From contig NZ_BMMM01000019.1 of assembly GCF_014645835.1 (NCBI RefSeq), forward strand, positions 62,001 to 126,000: a DNA stretch of 64,000 nt. Reading direction: 5' to 3'. The stretch is from Streptomyces albiflavescens (GTDB taxonomy: Bacteria; Actinomycetota; Actinomycetes; Streptomycetales; Streptomycetaceae). The notes under the pieces are model-generated. The model was not told where the DNA came from. It was given only the letters and a program-made list of their open reading frames with translations, and did not search any database. Position 1 is the first letter of the stretch. The number at the start of each line of letters is the position of its first letter. A program made the translations under genes and the position numbers. Shown piece by piece: positions 8,958 to 17,221 of this stretch.

Positions 8958-9907
8958 GTACGGCGACGACTCCTGCGGGGGTGCCCGGACAGGGTCCGGC
9001 GGTGCCCGACAACTCCGGGAAGATTGCGAGGACTGGCGTGCCTGGTCAGCGGGTTGGTGCGGCCGATGCCGACGACGTGCCGCGCTACGCGCCCCAGTGG
9101 CTCCAGTTGCGCGAGGGCGCTGACGCCGGCGCGCGGGCGCCCGAACTGCTCGACCCGTTGCGCGTCGGGCTGGCGAACCGGCCCGGGCGCGGCGGCGACC
9201 TGGTGATTCACGATCTCGGCTGCGGAACCGGCTCCATGGGCCGCTGGCTCGCGCCCCGGCTGGACGGCGCCCAGCACTGGATCCTGCACGACCGGGACCC
9301 GTATCTGCTGCACTTCGCGACGGTGGGTGCGCCCCCGGCGGCCGCCGACGGCAGCCGTGTCATGGTCACCACGCAGCGCGGCGACATCGGCCGGCTGACC
9401 GCCGACGCCCTGGCCGGGGCCTCGCTGGTGACCGCCTCCGCGCTGCTCGACGTGCTCACCGGCGAGGAGATCGACCGACTGGCGGCTGCCTGCGCCGGCG
9501 CCGGGGTCCCGGCCCTGCTGACGCTGTCCGTCGTGGGGCGGATCGAACTCGCGCCGGCCGATCCGCTCGACGCCGAGTTCGCCGAGGCGTTCAACGCCCA
9601 CCAGCGGCGCGGCGAGCTGCTCGGCCCCGACGCCGTCACGACGGCCTGCGAGGCCTTCGGCCGGTACGGCGCGACCGTACGGGTGCATCCGAGCCCTTGG
9701 CGGCTCGGCCCCGACGACGCCGCGCTCACCGAGGAGTGGCTGCGCGGCTGGGTCGGCGCGGCCTGCGAGGAGCGGCCCGACCTCGCGGCGCATGCGGAGA
9801 CGTATCTGCGCTCCCGCCTGACGGCGTTGGCCGAGGGCGAGTTGACGGTGGTGGTCCACCACAGCGATCTGCTGGCGCTGCCCGGGCCGACAGGTGGTGC
9901 GGCATGA
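8954..9907 (+). CDS. Class I SAM-dependent methyltransferase
   Basis: 317 residues from GTG 8954, overlapping the glycosyltransferase stop by four bases. Motif I is HDLGCGTGSMGRWL near residue 85, followed by an acidic residue in ILHDRDPYLL, as expected for SAM binding, and a later GASLVTASALLDVL block where motif IV normally lies. About 60 N-terminal residues are Gly/Ala/Pro-rich and probably disordered. The target atom is unknown. The gene lies inside the coupled chain and ends in an ATGA overlap with the membrane protein, so it probably modifies the same product as the glycosyltransferase. Confidence 0.8.
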   Translation: MSTATTPAGVPGQGPAVPDNSGKIARTGVPGQRVGAADADDVPRYAPQWLQLREGADAGARAPELLDPLRVGLANRPGRGGDLVIHDLGCGTGSMGRWLAPRLDGAQHWILHDRDPYLLHFATVGAPPAAADGSRVMVTTQRGDIGRLTADALAGASLVTASALLDVLTGEEIDRLAAACAGAGVPALLTLSVVGRIELAPADPLDAEFAEAFNAHQRRGELLGPDAVTTACEAFGRYGATVRVHPSPWRLGPDDAALTEEWLRGWVGAACEERPDLAAHAETYLRSRLTALAEGELTVVVHHSDLLALPGPTGGAA

Positions 9908-11484
9908 GCGCGGGGACGGAAGCGGTGGACGCGGACGCGGGTGCCGTCCGTACACGCACGAAGGACGCGCGCGCGTTCGGGGCCCGCAGGCCCGCGAACG
10001 GCGCCCGGGCGGGCACGATGCGCAGCCGCGGCGAGGCCGCCGCCCTCCGGGCCGGCGGCGAGGCCGGACTGATTCCGGCACGCGGCAGGGTGGGCCAGGA
10101 CGCCGCTCGCGGTGAGGCGGGGCCCGTCTGGGCCGACGGCGGAGCGGGGTCGACCTCGGTCCGCGGCGAAGCGGCCTCGACTCCTGTTCACAGCGCGGCA
10201 GACCGGGCTCCCGCCCGGGACGGCGCAGGCTCGACTCCCGCCCGCGGTGAGGCGGCCTCGGCCCGGGCCGAGAGCTCGGCCGCTCCGTCCGCCGTCGACA
10301 GCGAGGCGGTCCCGGCCCGTACTCGGGCCGCCGCAGGCCTGCGTGCCCGGCTCGGCTCTCGCGCGATACGTACCCACCTCGGCACCGTCGCCGGTGTCGT
10401 CATCCTCGGTGTGCTGCTCTGGCGGCTCGGTACCGGGGTCTTTCTTGACGGGCTGCGGCGGATCGACGGTGTGACGCTGCTGGCGGCGCTCGGACTCGGG
10501 CTGCTCACCACGGTGCTGAGCGCGTGGCGGTGGAGTCTCGTGGCCCGTGGGCTGCGGATTCGGCTGCCGTTGGGATCGGCCGTCGCGGACTACTACCGGG
10601 CGCTGTTCCTGAACGCGGCGCTGCCCGGTGGGGTGCTCGGCGATGTGCACCGCGCCGTACGGCATGGGCAGAGCGCCGGGGACATGGGTCGCGGAGTGCG
10701 GGCTGTGGTCCTCGAACGGACCGCGGGGCAGGCGGTGTTGGTGGCGGTAGGGGCGACGGTGCTGCTCACGCAGCCGTCGCCGGTGCTTGCCGACACCCGG
10801 CAGCTCGCGGTGATTCTGGCGACCGTCTCGGTGTGCGGAGTGGTGACCGTCGGCGCCGTGCGCAGAGGGCGGGCGCCCCGCCGCTCCCCACGGTACGGAG
10901 CCGTCCACGCCGCGCTGACCGAGGCACGGGGCGCGCTGCTCGCCCGCGGGAGCTGGCCCGGCGTGCTGCTCTCGTCGGTGCTGGTGCTGGCCGGACACCT
11001 GGCCATGTTCGTGCTCGCCGCCCGGGTCGCCGGATCCACCGCGTCCGTCGCCCAGTTGATGCCGCTCGCGCTGCTGGCCCTGCTGGCCATGGGGCTGCCG
11101 CTGAACGTCGGCGGCTGGGGCCCCAGGGAGGGCGTCACCGCCTGGGCGTTCGGCGCCGCGGGGCTCGGCGCGAGCATGGGCCTGACCGTCGCCGTGGTCT
11201 ACGGAGTGCTCAGCTTCGCGGCGAGCCTGCCCGGCGCCGTTGTCCTGGTCGTCCGGTGGTGCGCGGCGCTCCGGCGCCCCCGCGAGGAGAGCGCAGGAGG
11301 GCACGATCAATGCCGACGATCAACGACCGGCGAAGTTCCCGCTTCCGAGGCTTCCGAAGGCAGCGTGTCGGTCGTCACCAAGGAGAAATACGCCCCGAAG
11401 GAATCGGTCAGCGCCGCCAGCAGTTCTTTCCCCTTCTCGGCGGCAGCCATCGAGGGACGGCCGATGACACCGGACTCGGTATAG
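9904..11484 (+). CDS. Lysylphosphatidylglycerol-synthase-type flippase domain membrane protein
   Basis: 526 residues from ATG 9904 (ATGA overlap). From about residue 155 it has the polytopic domain of the AglD/MprF N-terminal family (PF03706-like), with SAWRWSLVARGLRIRLPLG, ALPGGVLGDVHRAVRH and PLNVGGWGPREG typical of that family. Known relatives flip or modify lipids. The first 145 residues are unusual: Ala, Gly, Arg and Glu-rich with repeated RGEAA/RGEAAS units, probably a disordered cytoplasmic tail. The last 59 codons (from 11307) run antisense through the end of the convergent creatininase gene, a 178-base overlap, so the C-terminal tail may be a read-on artefact of a lost stop. With the glycosyltransferase it suggests a membrane-linked product. 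Confidence 0.7.
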   Translation: MSAGTEAVDADAGAVRTRTKDARAFGARRPANGARAGTMRSRGEAAALRAGGEAGLIPARGRVGQDAARGEAGPVWADGGAGSTSVRGEAASTPVHSAADRAPARDGAGSTPARGEAASARAESSAAPSAVDSEAVPARTRAAAGLRARLGSRAIRTHLGTVAGVVILGVLLWRLGTGVFLDGLRRIDGVTLLAALGLGLLTTVLSAWRWSLVARGLRIRLPLGSAVADYYRALFLNAALPGGVLGDVHRAVRHGQSAGDMGRGVRAVVLERTAGQAVLVAVGATVLLTQPSPVLADTRQLAVILATVSVCGVVTVGAVRRGRAPRRSPRYGAVHAALTEARGALLARGSWPGVLLSSVLVLAGHLAMFVLAARVAGSTASVAQLMPLALLALLAMGLPLNVGGWGPREGVTAWAFGAAGLGASMGLTVAVVYGVLSFAASLPGAVVLVVRWCAALRRPREESAGGHDQCRRSTTGEVPASEASEGSVSVVTKEKYAPKESVSAASSSFPFSAAAIEGRPMTPDSV

Positions 11485-12116
11485 CCGGACATACCGAGGG
11501 TGAGCAGATGCCGCCGGTCGTCGGCGAGGAAGTCGGAGGTCTCGTAACCGGCTTTGACCAATTCCGGATGGGTGTGCAGAAGAATGGAGGTCTCGATTTC
11601 TCCCGCATGCATATCGCTGAGCAACGAGGTCTGTACACCGGCCCGTTCACGGGCCGCTTCCCAGTCCTCCATGGCCGGGAAAAGCGCCATACGGGTACCG
11701 CTGCCGACGGATTCCTGAACCACATTGCCCAGTACGTAATTTCCGCCGTGCCCATTGACCAGCACCAGGGTGTCGACGCCCGACCCGCGCAGCGAGGCGG
11801 CGATGTCCCGCACCACCGCGTGGAGCGTGACGGAGGAGATGCTGACGGTCCCCGGCCAGGCCGCGTGCTCGTGCGAGCAGGAGATCGTCACCGGAGGAAG
11901 GAGATGGACCGGATACGCGGCGGCGACTTCCCGCGCGATGGCGCATGCGACGAGCGTGTCGGTCGCCAAGGGCAGGAACGGACCGTGCTGTTCGAAGCTG
12001 CCGACGGGAAGGACGGCGACCTGACGGGCGACACCGGACCCCCGCTTCCGTACATCCTCCGTGGTGTCCAGCGGCAACAGACCGGATACCGTCGAGCGCG
12101 TTCCCGAACTACTCAT
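11307..12116 (-). CDS. Creatininase-family amidohydrolase, candidate FAPy deformylase (ArfB-like)
   Basis: 269 residues from ATG 12116. The creatininase metal-site motifs are all present: GSFEQHG (Glu42, His44), LATDT (Asp53), SHEHAAWPGT, VNGHGGN (His123) and HAGEIETS (Glu173). Family members include creatininase, mycofactocin MftE and archaeal ArfB, the formamide hydrolase that converts FAPy to the triaminopyrimidine APy in riboflavin/F420 synthesis. No mycofactocin genes are near. The divergent neighbour, 39 bases away, is a GTP cyclohydrolase II of the type expected to stop at FAPy, so an ArfB-like role is the best guess; this is inference from context. The gene is convergent with, and overlapped by, the flippase-like gene. 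Confidence 0.8.
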   Translation of the reverse strand: MSSSGTRSTVSGLLPLDTTEDVRKRGSGVARQVAVLPVGSFEQHGPFLPLATDTLVACAIAREVAAAYPVHLLPPVTISCSHEHAAWPGTVSISSVTLHAVVRDIAASLRGSGVDTLVLVNGHGGNYVLGNVVQESVGSGTRMALFPAMEDWEAARERAGVQTSLLSDMHAGEIETSILLHTHPELVKAGYETSDFLADDRRHLLTLGMSGYTESGVIGRPSMAAAEKGKELLAALTDSFGAYFSLVTTDTLPSEASEAGTSPVVDRRH

Positions 12117-12155
12117 GTTTTCACGGCCCTTTCGACTCTGCTTAGGAACCAGATC

Positions 12156-12863
12156 ATGACAGATAACTTTGGCGTACTCGGCGGGAATGCCCACCTCACA
12201 GGTGTCGAACGAGTCGTGATTGCCCCCTTGCCCACCAAGTACGGCGATTTCCACGCCGTCGGCTACCTCGACCACGATCGGGGCGAGGAACAAGTGGCCC
12301 TGGTGTACGGGGACTTGGACGCCATTGCGGAAGGAGACGTGCTCACCCGGCTGCATTCGGAATGCCTGACCGGAGACGCCTTCGGGTCCACGCACTGCGA
12401 GTGCGGCCCCCAGCTCGCCGCCGCACTGCGTGCCATCGTCGCCGAGGGGCGCGGCATCCTCGTCTACCTCCGGGGCCACGAGGGCCGGGGGATCGGTCTG
12501 CTCGCCAAGCTGCGCGCGATGAAGCTCCAGTCGGAGGGCCTGGACACCGTCGAGGCGAACCTCGCCCAGGGCCTCCCCGTGGACGCGCGCGACTACGGGG
12601 TGGCGGCGGAGATACTGCACGACCTCGGCGTACGGTCCGTACGGCTGCTGTCGAACAACCCGCGCAAGCGGGAGTCGCTGCTGCGCAACGGCATCAAGGT
12701 CGCCGAGCAGGTGCCGCTGCTGATCCCGCCGTGCGAGGAGAACCTCAGCTATCTGCTGACCAAGCGGGAGCGCCTCGACCACTTCCTGCCCCACCTGGAC
12801 GGCGGCGACTGGGCGCAGGCGATCTTTTGCGGATCGGCGAAGACGGTTATCACTGAGGAATGA
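12156..12863 (+). CDS. ribA: GTP cyclohydrolase II, Met-variant expected to release FAPy
   Basis: 235 residues from ATG 12156. Zinc cysteines are intact in HSECLTGDAFGSTHCECG (Cys70, Cys81, Cys83), and GRGIGLLAKLRA, NNPRK and the DTVEAN block match RibA. The key difference is Met122: E. coli RibA has Tyr105 in IRAYALQ, here LRAMKLQ. In S. coelicolor one of three GCH II homologues (SCO6655, as I recall) carries this Met and forms the formylated intermediate FAPy rather than the deformylated APy. This copy is a stand-alone GCH II with no DHBP synthase domain or other rib genes nearby, so it likely serves a specialised pathway. Its stop overlaps the next start (ATGA), and its 5' end faces the creatininase gene across 39 bases. 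Confidence 0.9.
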   Translation: MTDNFGVLGGNAHLTGVERVVIAPLPTKYGDFHAVGYLDHDRGEEQVALVYGDLDAIAEGDVLTRLHSECLTGDAFGSTHCECGPQLAAALRAIVAEGRGILVYLRGHEGRGIGLLAKLRAMKLQSEGLDTVEANLAQGLPVDARDYGVAAEILHDLGVRSVRLLSNNPRKRESLLRNGIKVAEQVPLLIPPCEENLSYLLTKRERLDHFLPHLDGGDWAQAIFCGSAKTVITEE

Positions 12864-13873
12864 CCGAAGACGACGCACGCGACGGACACGACGAAGACGC
12901 CGTCGGCCCGCTGTACCTCTCGGGTGAGCAGGTCCGGGAGCTGCTGGACACCGACGCGGCGATCGCCTCGCAGCGCGCGGCCTTCACCGCGCTCGGTGAC
13001 GGCACGGCGGAGCTCCCGGGGAAGATCATGCACCCCAGCCGCTTCGACGACAGTGTCGTCTTCGCGTATCTGGCGCGGCTGTCCGCGGACACCGGGGCGG
13101 TCGCCAAGATCGGCAGCGTCAATCCGGGCAACGCGGCGGCCGGACTGCCCACCATCCACGCGGTGATCAACGCGCTGGACCCGGTCACCGGGCAGCTCGC
13201 CGCCGTCATGGACGGCACCGCGGTGACGACCCTGCGCACGGCCGCGGCCGGCGCCGTCGCCTTCGACGCGCTGGCCACCGCCGACAGCACCGAGCTCGGT
13301 CTCCTCGGCTCCGGCACCCAGGCCCTCGCCCACGCGCGGGCCGTGGCCCGGGTCCGGGAACTGAGATCCGTGCGGATGTGGAGTCCGCACCCGGGACGAC
13401 GGGCGCACGCGGCGCAGCGCCTCGCCGCCGAACTCGGTGTCGCCGTCAAGGCCGTCGACACGGCCGAGGAAGCGGTCGTCGGCCTGCCGATGGTCGCGGC
13501 CTGCACCCTCAGCCACACGCCCGTGGTCCGTGGCGAGTGGCTGGCGGCGGGCTGCACGGTCGTCAGCGTCGGCTCCTTCGAACCCACCCGCAGCGAGGTC
13601 GACGCGGAGGTCGTGCGCCGGGCCGCCGCGGTGGTCGTCGACGATCCGACGACCGCGGCGGAGCACGCCGGTCCGGTGGTCGACGCGCTGCGCGACGGGA
13701 GGCTCGCCCGGGAGGACCTGATCCCGCTCGGCGGCGTGCTCACCGGCCGGCACACGGCTCGTACGCGCCCCGACGACATCGTCTTCTACAACAGTGTCGG
13801 TCTCGGCATCCAGGACGCCGCCGCGGCCTGGGCCGTGATCGACGCGGCCCGGGCGCGGCGGGTACGCGGATGA
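12860..13873 (+). CDS. Ornithine cyclodeaminase/mu-crystallin family protein
   Basis: 337 residues, starting at an ATG that overlaps the GCH II stop by four bases, so it is translationally coupled to that enzyme. The family core is clear: AKIGSVNPGN with the conserved Lys, DGTAVTTLRTAAAG, and the dinucleotide site LGLLGSGTQALAHARA. At the position where true ornithine cyclodeaminases carry a catalytic Asp after a Gly-rich turn, this protein reads SVGSFEPTRSEVD, so that Asp is not evident; a ketimine or imine reductase-like role is more plausible than proline synthesis. Coupling to GCH II suggests it acts on the same intermediate series. The specific substrate is unknown. Confidence 0.75.
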   Translation: MTEDDARDGHDEDAVGPLYLSGEQVRELLDTDAAIASQRAAFTALGDGTAELPGKIMHPSRFDDSVVFAYLARLSADTGAVAKIGSVNPGNAAAGLPTIHAVINALDPVTGQLAAVMDGTAVTTLRTAAAGAVAFDALATADSTELGLLGSGTQALAHARAVARVRELRSVRMWSPHPGRRAHAAQRLAAELGVAVKAVDTAEEAVVGLPMVAACTLSHTPVVRGEWLAAGCTVVSVGSFEPTRSEVDAEVVRRAAAVVVDDPTTAAEHAGPVVDALRDGRLAREDLIPLGGVLTGRHTARTRPDDIVFYNSVGLGIQDAAAAWAVIDAARARRVRG

Positions 13874-13902
13874 ACCCGGGCGACCTCGTGCGACCCGCCG
13901 AG

Positions 13903-15129
13903 TCAGTCGAGCAACGCCTCGTGCACGAGACGCTTGAGCTCGGGAAAGAGCGAGTTGGACGTCTTCGGGCGGACCTGGGAGAAGAACTGCACGGTCAGGT
14001 CGCGGCGCGGGTCGACCCAGAACGTCGTACTGGCCACTCCGCTCCAGCCGAACGCGCCCTCGCCGGCGGGGGATCGGGTGACGTCCGGGTCCACCACGAC
14101 GGAGACGCCCAGGCCGAAGCCGAGGCCCGCGTTGCCGGGTTCCTGGTGGACGGGGCTGCCGAAGGCGCGGCGGTCGGCGTTGCCGGGGAGGTGGTTGGAG
14201 ACCATCATGTCCACGGTCTCGGGGGTCAGCAGGCGGGTTCCGTCGAGTTCGCCGCGGCGGCGGAGCATTTCCGTGAAGCGGTGGTAGTCGTGGGCGGTGG
14301 CCACCATGCCGCCGCTGCCGGACAGGAAGCGGGGGCGGCCGTGCAGCGGGAGCCCGGCGATCGGGGTGATCCCGCCCTTGTCGTCCTCCCCGTACAGCTC
14401 GGCGAGTCGGCCGGCCTGTTCGTCGGTGACGCAGAACCCGGCGTCCGCCATCCGGAGCGGGGTGAAGATCCGTTCGCGGAGGAAGTCGTCGAGATCGCGG
14501 CCGGACACCACCTCGATGACACGGCCGAGGACATTCGTGGCGACCGAGTAGTTCCACTGGGTGCCCGGCTCGAACTGGAGCGGCAGGGAGGCGTACACGT
14601 CGATGGTCTCGGCCAGGTTCGCGCCCGGCGGTACCGACGACTCCATGCCGGCGTCCCGGTAGAGCGCGTCGATGGGGTGGGAGTGGTAGAAGCCGAAGGT
14701 CAGGCCCGCGGTGTGCGTCAACAAGTGGCGGAGCAGGATCGGTTGTCCGGCCGGGCGGGTCTTCGTATCGGGGCCGGATCCGCTGACGTAGACCCGCGGG
14801 TCGGCGAAGGCGGGGAGGACGTCGGCCACGGGATCGTCGAGTCGCAGGTGCCCCTCTTCGAGGAGCATCAGAGCGGCGACCGAGGTGACGGGCTTGGTCA
14901 TGGAGTAGATCCGCCACAACGTGTCGCTCTCCACGGGCAGTCGGGCCGCGCGGTCACGACAGCCGTACGTGGTGAGGTGCGCGACACGGCCGTGCCGGGC
15001 CACGGACACGAGGTAGCCGGGCAGTCGGCCGTCGTCCACCAAATGGGTGAAGTGCTGGTCGAGGCGGGCCAGCGCCGTCGGATCGAGGCCGGCCTCGCGT
15101 GGCTCGACCTCCTGTCGCAGGTCTCCCAT
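13903..15129 (-). CDS. Beta-lactamase-family serine hydrolase
   Basis: 408 residues from ATG 15129 behind GGAGGAG. The class C/DD-peptidase-like fold is shown by the active-site SMTK (IYSMTKPV, catalytic Ser and Lys), a Tyr motif in WNYSVATNVLG, and late Gly-rich strands (FGWSGVASTTFWVDP). There is no signal peptide, which favours an intracellular esterase over a cell-wall enzyme. It is the last gene of a minus-strand unit with the MFS transporter (30-base gap) and the TetR regulator. It could inactivate or trim a compound handled by the exporter; that link rests on context only. Confidence 0.8.
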   Translation of the reverse strand: MGDLRQEVEPREAGLDPTALARLDQHFTHLVDDGRLPGYLVSVARHGRVAHLTTYGCRDRAARLPVESDTLWRIYSMTKPVTSVAALMLLEEGHLRLDDPVADVLPAFADPRVYVSGSGPDTKTRPAGQPILLRHLLTHTAGLTFGFYHSHPIDALYRDAGMESSVPPGANLAETIDVYASLPLQFEPGTQWNYSVATNVLGRVIEVVSGRDLDDFLRERIFTPLRMADAGFCVTDEQAGRLAELYGEDDKGGITPIAGLPLHGRPRFLSGSGGMVATAHDYHRFTEMLRRRGELDGTRLLTPETVDMMVSNHLPGNADRRAFGSPVHQEPGNAGLGFGLGVSVVVDPDVTRSPAGEGAFGWSGVASTTFWVDPRRDLTVQFFSQVRPKTSNSLFPELKRLVHEALLD

Positions 15130-15159
15130 GGCTCTCCTCCGGGCTGCGGCTCTTGTCCT

Positions 15160-16572
15160 TCATGGTCTCGTACCGATGGCTGAAGCGTCCCCCGGGGGAC
15201 CTTGGCCGGCGGTCACGACACCCGCGTGACCCGGAAGCCTCAGGGCGAGCAGGGCACCAGTCGCGGACACCGCCGCGAGCGCCGTCAGCGGGGGACCCGT
15301 CGCGACACCGTTCGTGAGCGTCATCAGCGTCGCCGCAGCGGCGACCCCCAGCGTGGGTCCCACGTTCATCGCCGTCTGCTGGAGCCCGCCCGCCACGCCG
15401 GCCGACTCCGCCGAGGCGTGCCGTACGACGACCGCCGTCGCGGTGACCATCACCGCCGCGAATCCGGCGCCCAGCAGCAGGAAGCCGATGCCGATCGGTA
15501 TCGCGGTCGACGCCTCGTCGAGCCGGGACAACACGACGACGCCCAGCGTGAGGACGCCGGTCCCGGCCAGGGTCGTCCGGCGTGCGCCGAACCTGCGCAG
15601 GAGTACGGCGGACAGGGGAGCGCCGAGCACCATCATCACGGCGCCCGGCAGTGCCCTCAGGCTGGTCTGCATCGGGTCCAGGCCCAGGGTCTCCTGGAGG
15701 AAGTAGCTGCCGACGAACAGCGCGCCCAGCATCGACGCCGACGCGGCCACCAGAATGCCGAGGGCCGCGCCGATGGCCGCCGAGCCGAGGACATCGGGCG
15801 GGACCAGCGGGCTTGCGGTACGGCGTTCATGGCGTACGAACGCGGCGCCGGCGACCGTGACGACGATCAGCCCGAGCAGGGTCGCCGCGGTCCAGCCCGT
15901 CTCCGGTATCTCGACCAGCGTCTGCACCAGACTCACCAGGGCCACCGCGAGCAGACAGGCGCCGGGTACGTCGAGCCCGCCGGCCACCGGGGCCCTGTCC
16001 CGGGCCGGACCACGGACGGCGAGCGCCAGTACCCCCATCACGAACGCGGGTACCACGTTGAGGAAGAAGACGGCCCGCCACCCGAGTTGGGTGACCAGCG
16101 CCCCACCGACCAGCGGACCGGCGGCGGCCGCGAGACCGATCGCGCTCGTACGCAGCGCGATGGGCATCCCGAGCCGGTCGGGAGGGTACGCGGCACGCAG
16201 CATCCCGAGGGTGGCCGGTTGGAGCAGCGCTCCGAAGACGCCCTGCGCGACCCGCAGCCCGATCACCCAGCCGATGCCGGGCGCGAGACCGATCCCCGCC
16301 GACGTGGCGCCGAAGCCCAGAATGCCTACGGCGAAGACAGGTTGATGACCATGCCGGTCCCCGAGCCGACCTGCGAACACCAACAGGCCGGCCACCGCGA
16401 TGAGATAACCGGTGCTGGTCCACTGGACCTGTGCGAACGAGGCGTGCAGATCGCGTTGCAGCGTGGGCTGCGCGACGGTGAGCACGGTTCCGTCCAGGGC
16501 CACGATCACGGCACCGAGCACGCTGCTCGCCAGGGTGAGCCGTCGATGGACCCCCGGGTCGGGTGAGTTCAC
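15160..16572 (-). CDS. MFS drug:H+ antiporter (DHA2/EmrB-QacA type)
   Basis: 470 residues from GTG 16572, overlapping the TetR stop by four bases (GTGA), with GGAGGAG just upstream. About 14 hydrophobic segments fit the DHA2 group. Diagnostic motifs are the opening VIVALDGTVLTVAQPTLQ (motif D1 region), FAGRLGDRHGHQP (motif A), and GPLVGGALVTQLGWRAVFFLN (motif C, typical of exporters). It should export a small hydrophobic compound across the plasma membrane under control of the co-transcribed TetR. The substrate is unknown. Confidence 0.85.
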   Translation of the reverse strand: MNSPDPGVHRRLTLASSVLGAVIVALDGTVLTVAQPTLQRDLHASFAQVQWTSTGYLIAVAGLLVFAGRLGDRHGHQPVFAVGILGFGATSAGIGLAPGIGWVIGLRVAQGVFGALLQPATLGMLRAAYPPDRLGMPIALRTSAIGLAAAAGPLVGGALVTQLGWRAVFFLNVVPAFVMGVLALAVRGPARDRAPVAGGLDVPGACLLAVALVSLVQTLVEIPETGWTAATLLGLIVVTVAGAAFVRHERRTASPLVPPDVLGSAAIGAALGILVAASASMLGALFVGSYFLQETLGLDPMQTSLRALPGAVMMVLGAPLSAVLLRRFGARRTTLAGTGVLTLGVVVLSRLDEASTAIPIGIGFLLLGAGFAAVMVTATAVVVRHASAESAGVAGGLQQTAMNVGPTLGVAAAATLMTLTNGVATGPPLTALAAVSATGALLALRLPGHAGVVTAGQGPPGDASAIGTRP

Positions 16573-17147
16573 CGCTCCTCCGGCCCGAGATGCGCCTCCA
16601 GCGCGGCTGCCAACAGGGGGACGAAGTCGTCCGCGTCCGTGGCCAGTTGGAGGCTGCCCCAGCCCCACAGCTGGGCGATCCCGTGCAGGTTCGCCCAGAG
16701 CGCGCCCGCGACGACCGGGGCATCGGCCTCGGGCCGCACCCGGCCGACCAGGTCCATCAGAACACCGAACAGCGGCAGGCTCGTCTCGCGCAGTCCCAGT
16801 TGTCCGCTCTCCAACAGGTCATGACGGAACATCAGCTCATACATGCCGCGCTGGGTGAGCGCGAAGTCCAGGTAGACCCTCCCCAGGGTCTTGAGCTGGT
16901 CGCGAGGGCCCGCCTCGCCGTCGCCGAGCGCCGTCGCGGCCCGGGCGCCCAGGTCGGCGAAACCCCGGCGCGCGATGGCCGACAGCAGCTCCAGGTGTGT
17001 CGGGAAATAGCGGCGCGGGGCTCCGTGCGAGACACCGGCGCGCCGGGCGATCTCCCGCAGGGTGAGCACCTGCGCGCCCTCCTTGGTCACCAGATCGACA
17101 CCCACCTCGACCAGCCGGTCCCGCAGCCCCAACTCCGATTCGCTCAT
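16569..17147 (-). CDS. TetR-family repressor of the MFS/serine-hydrolase operon
   Basis: 192 residues from ATG 17147; a GTG two codons upstream is possible but lies inside the operator. The N-terminal helix-turn-helix is clear (LTLREIARRAGVSHGAPRRYF), and the C-terminal ligand domain resembles the TetR_C_13/WHG-type group. It heads a minus-strand operon with a DHA2 exporter and a serine hydrolase and is divergent from the F420-linked protein at 17222. Two matching palindromes occupy its start region, so autoregulation is likely and control of the divergent gene is possible. Confidence 0.85.
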   Translation of the reverse strand: MSESELGLRDRLVEVGVDLVTKEGAQVLTLREIARRAGVSHGAPRRYFPTHLELLSAIARRGFADLGARAATALGDGEAGPRDQLKTLGRVYLDFALTQRGMYELMFRHDLLESGQLGLRETSLPLFGVLMDLVGRVRPEADAPVVAGALWANLHGIAQLWGWGSLQLATDADDFVPLLAAALEAHLGPEER

Positions 17148-17183
17148 AGACACTGTCTACCAGGTTGCGTAGACAGTGTCTAC
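17147..17183. promoter_or_regulatory. Paired TetR operator
   Basis: Two near-identical 14-base sites, TAGACACTGTCTAC (17147-17160) and TAGACAGTGTCTAC (17170-17183), each a palindrome AGACA-N-TGTCT, with centres 23 bases apart. The first abuts the TetR start codon and the second ends 38 bases before the divergent ATG at 17222, so one bound repressor set could block both promoters. Two tandem sites on the same face of the helix are typical for cooperative TetR dimers. Confidence 0.8.
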
Positions 17184-17221
17184 GCGGGAATGCGGATCGC
17201 CTCCCGGAGGTTCGTCGATAC

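Noticed and set aside
11307..12116. Creatininase-family protein as MftE of a mycofactocin cluster
   Set aside because: No mycofactocin precursor, radical-SAM or partner genes are nearby; the GCH II context fits better.
7360..12863. Queuosine or toyocamycin-type deazapurine pathway
   Set aside because: No GCH I, QueE or QueC homologue is present, and the PTPS-fold protein lacks the needed active-site residues.
12749..14917. A 722-residue minus-strand frame covering GCH II, the OCD-fold gene and the serine hydrolase
   Set aside because: The part opposite the serine hydrolase is an out-of-frame shadow; recognisable genes lie in other frames.
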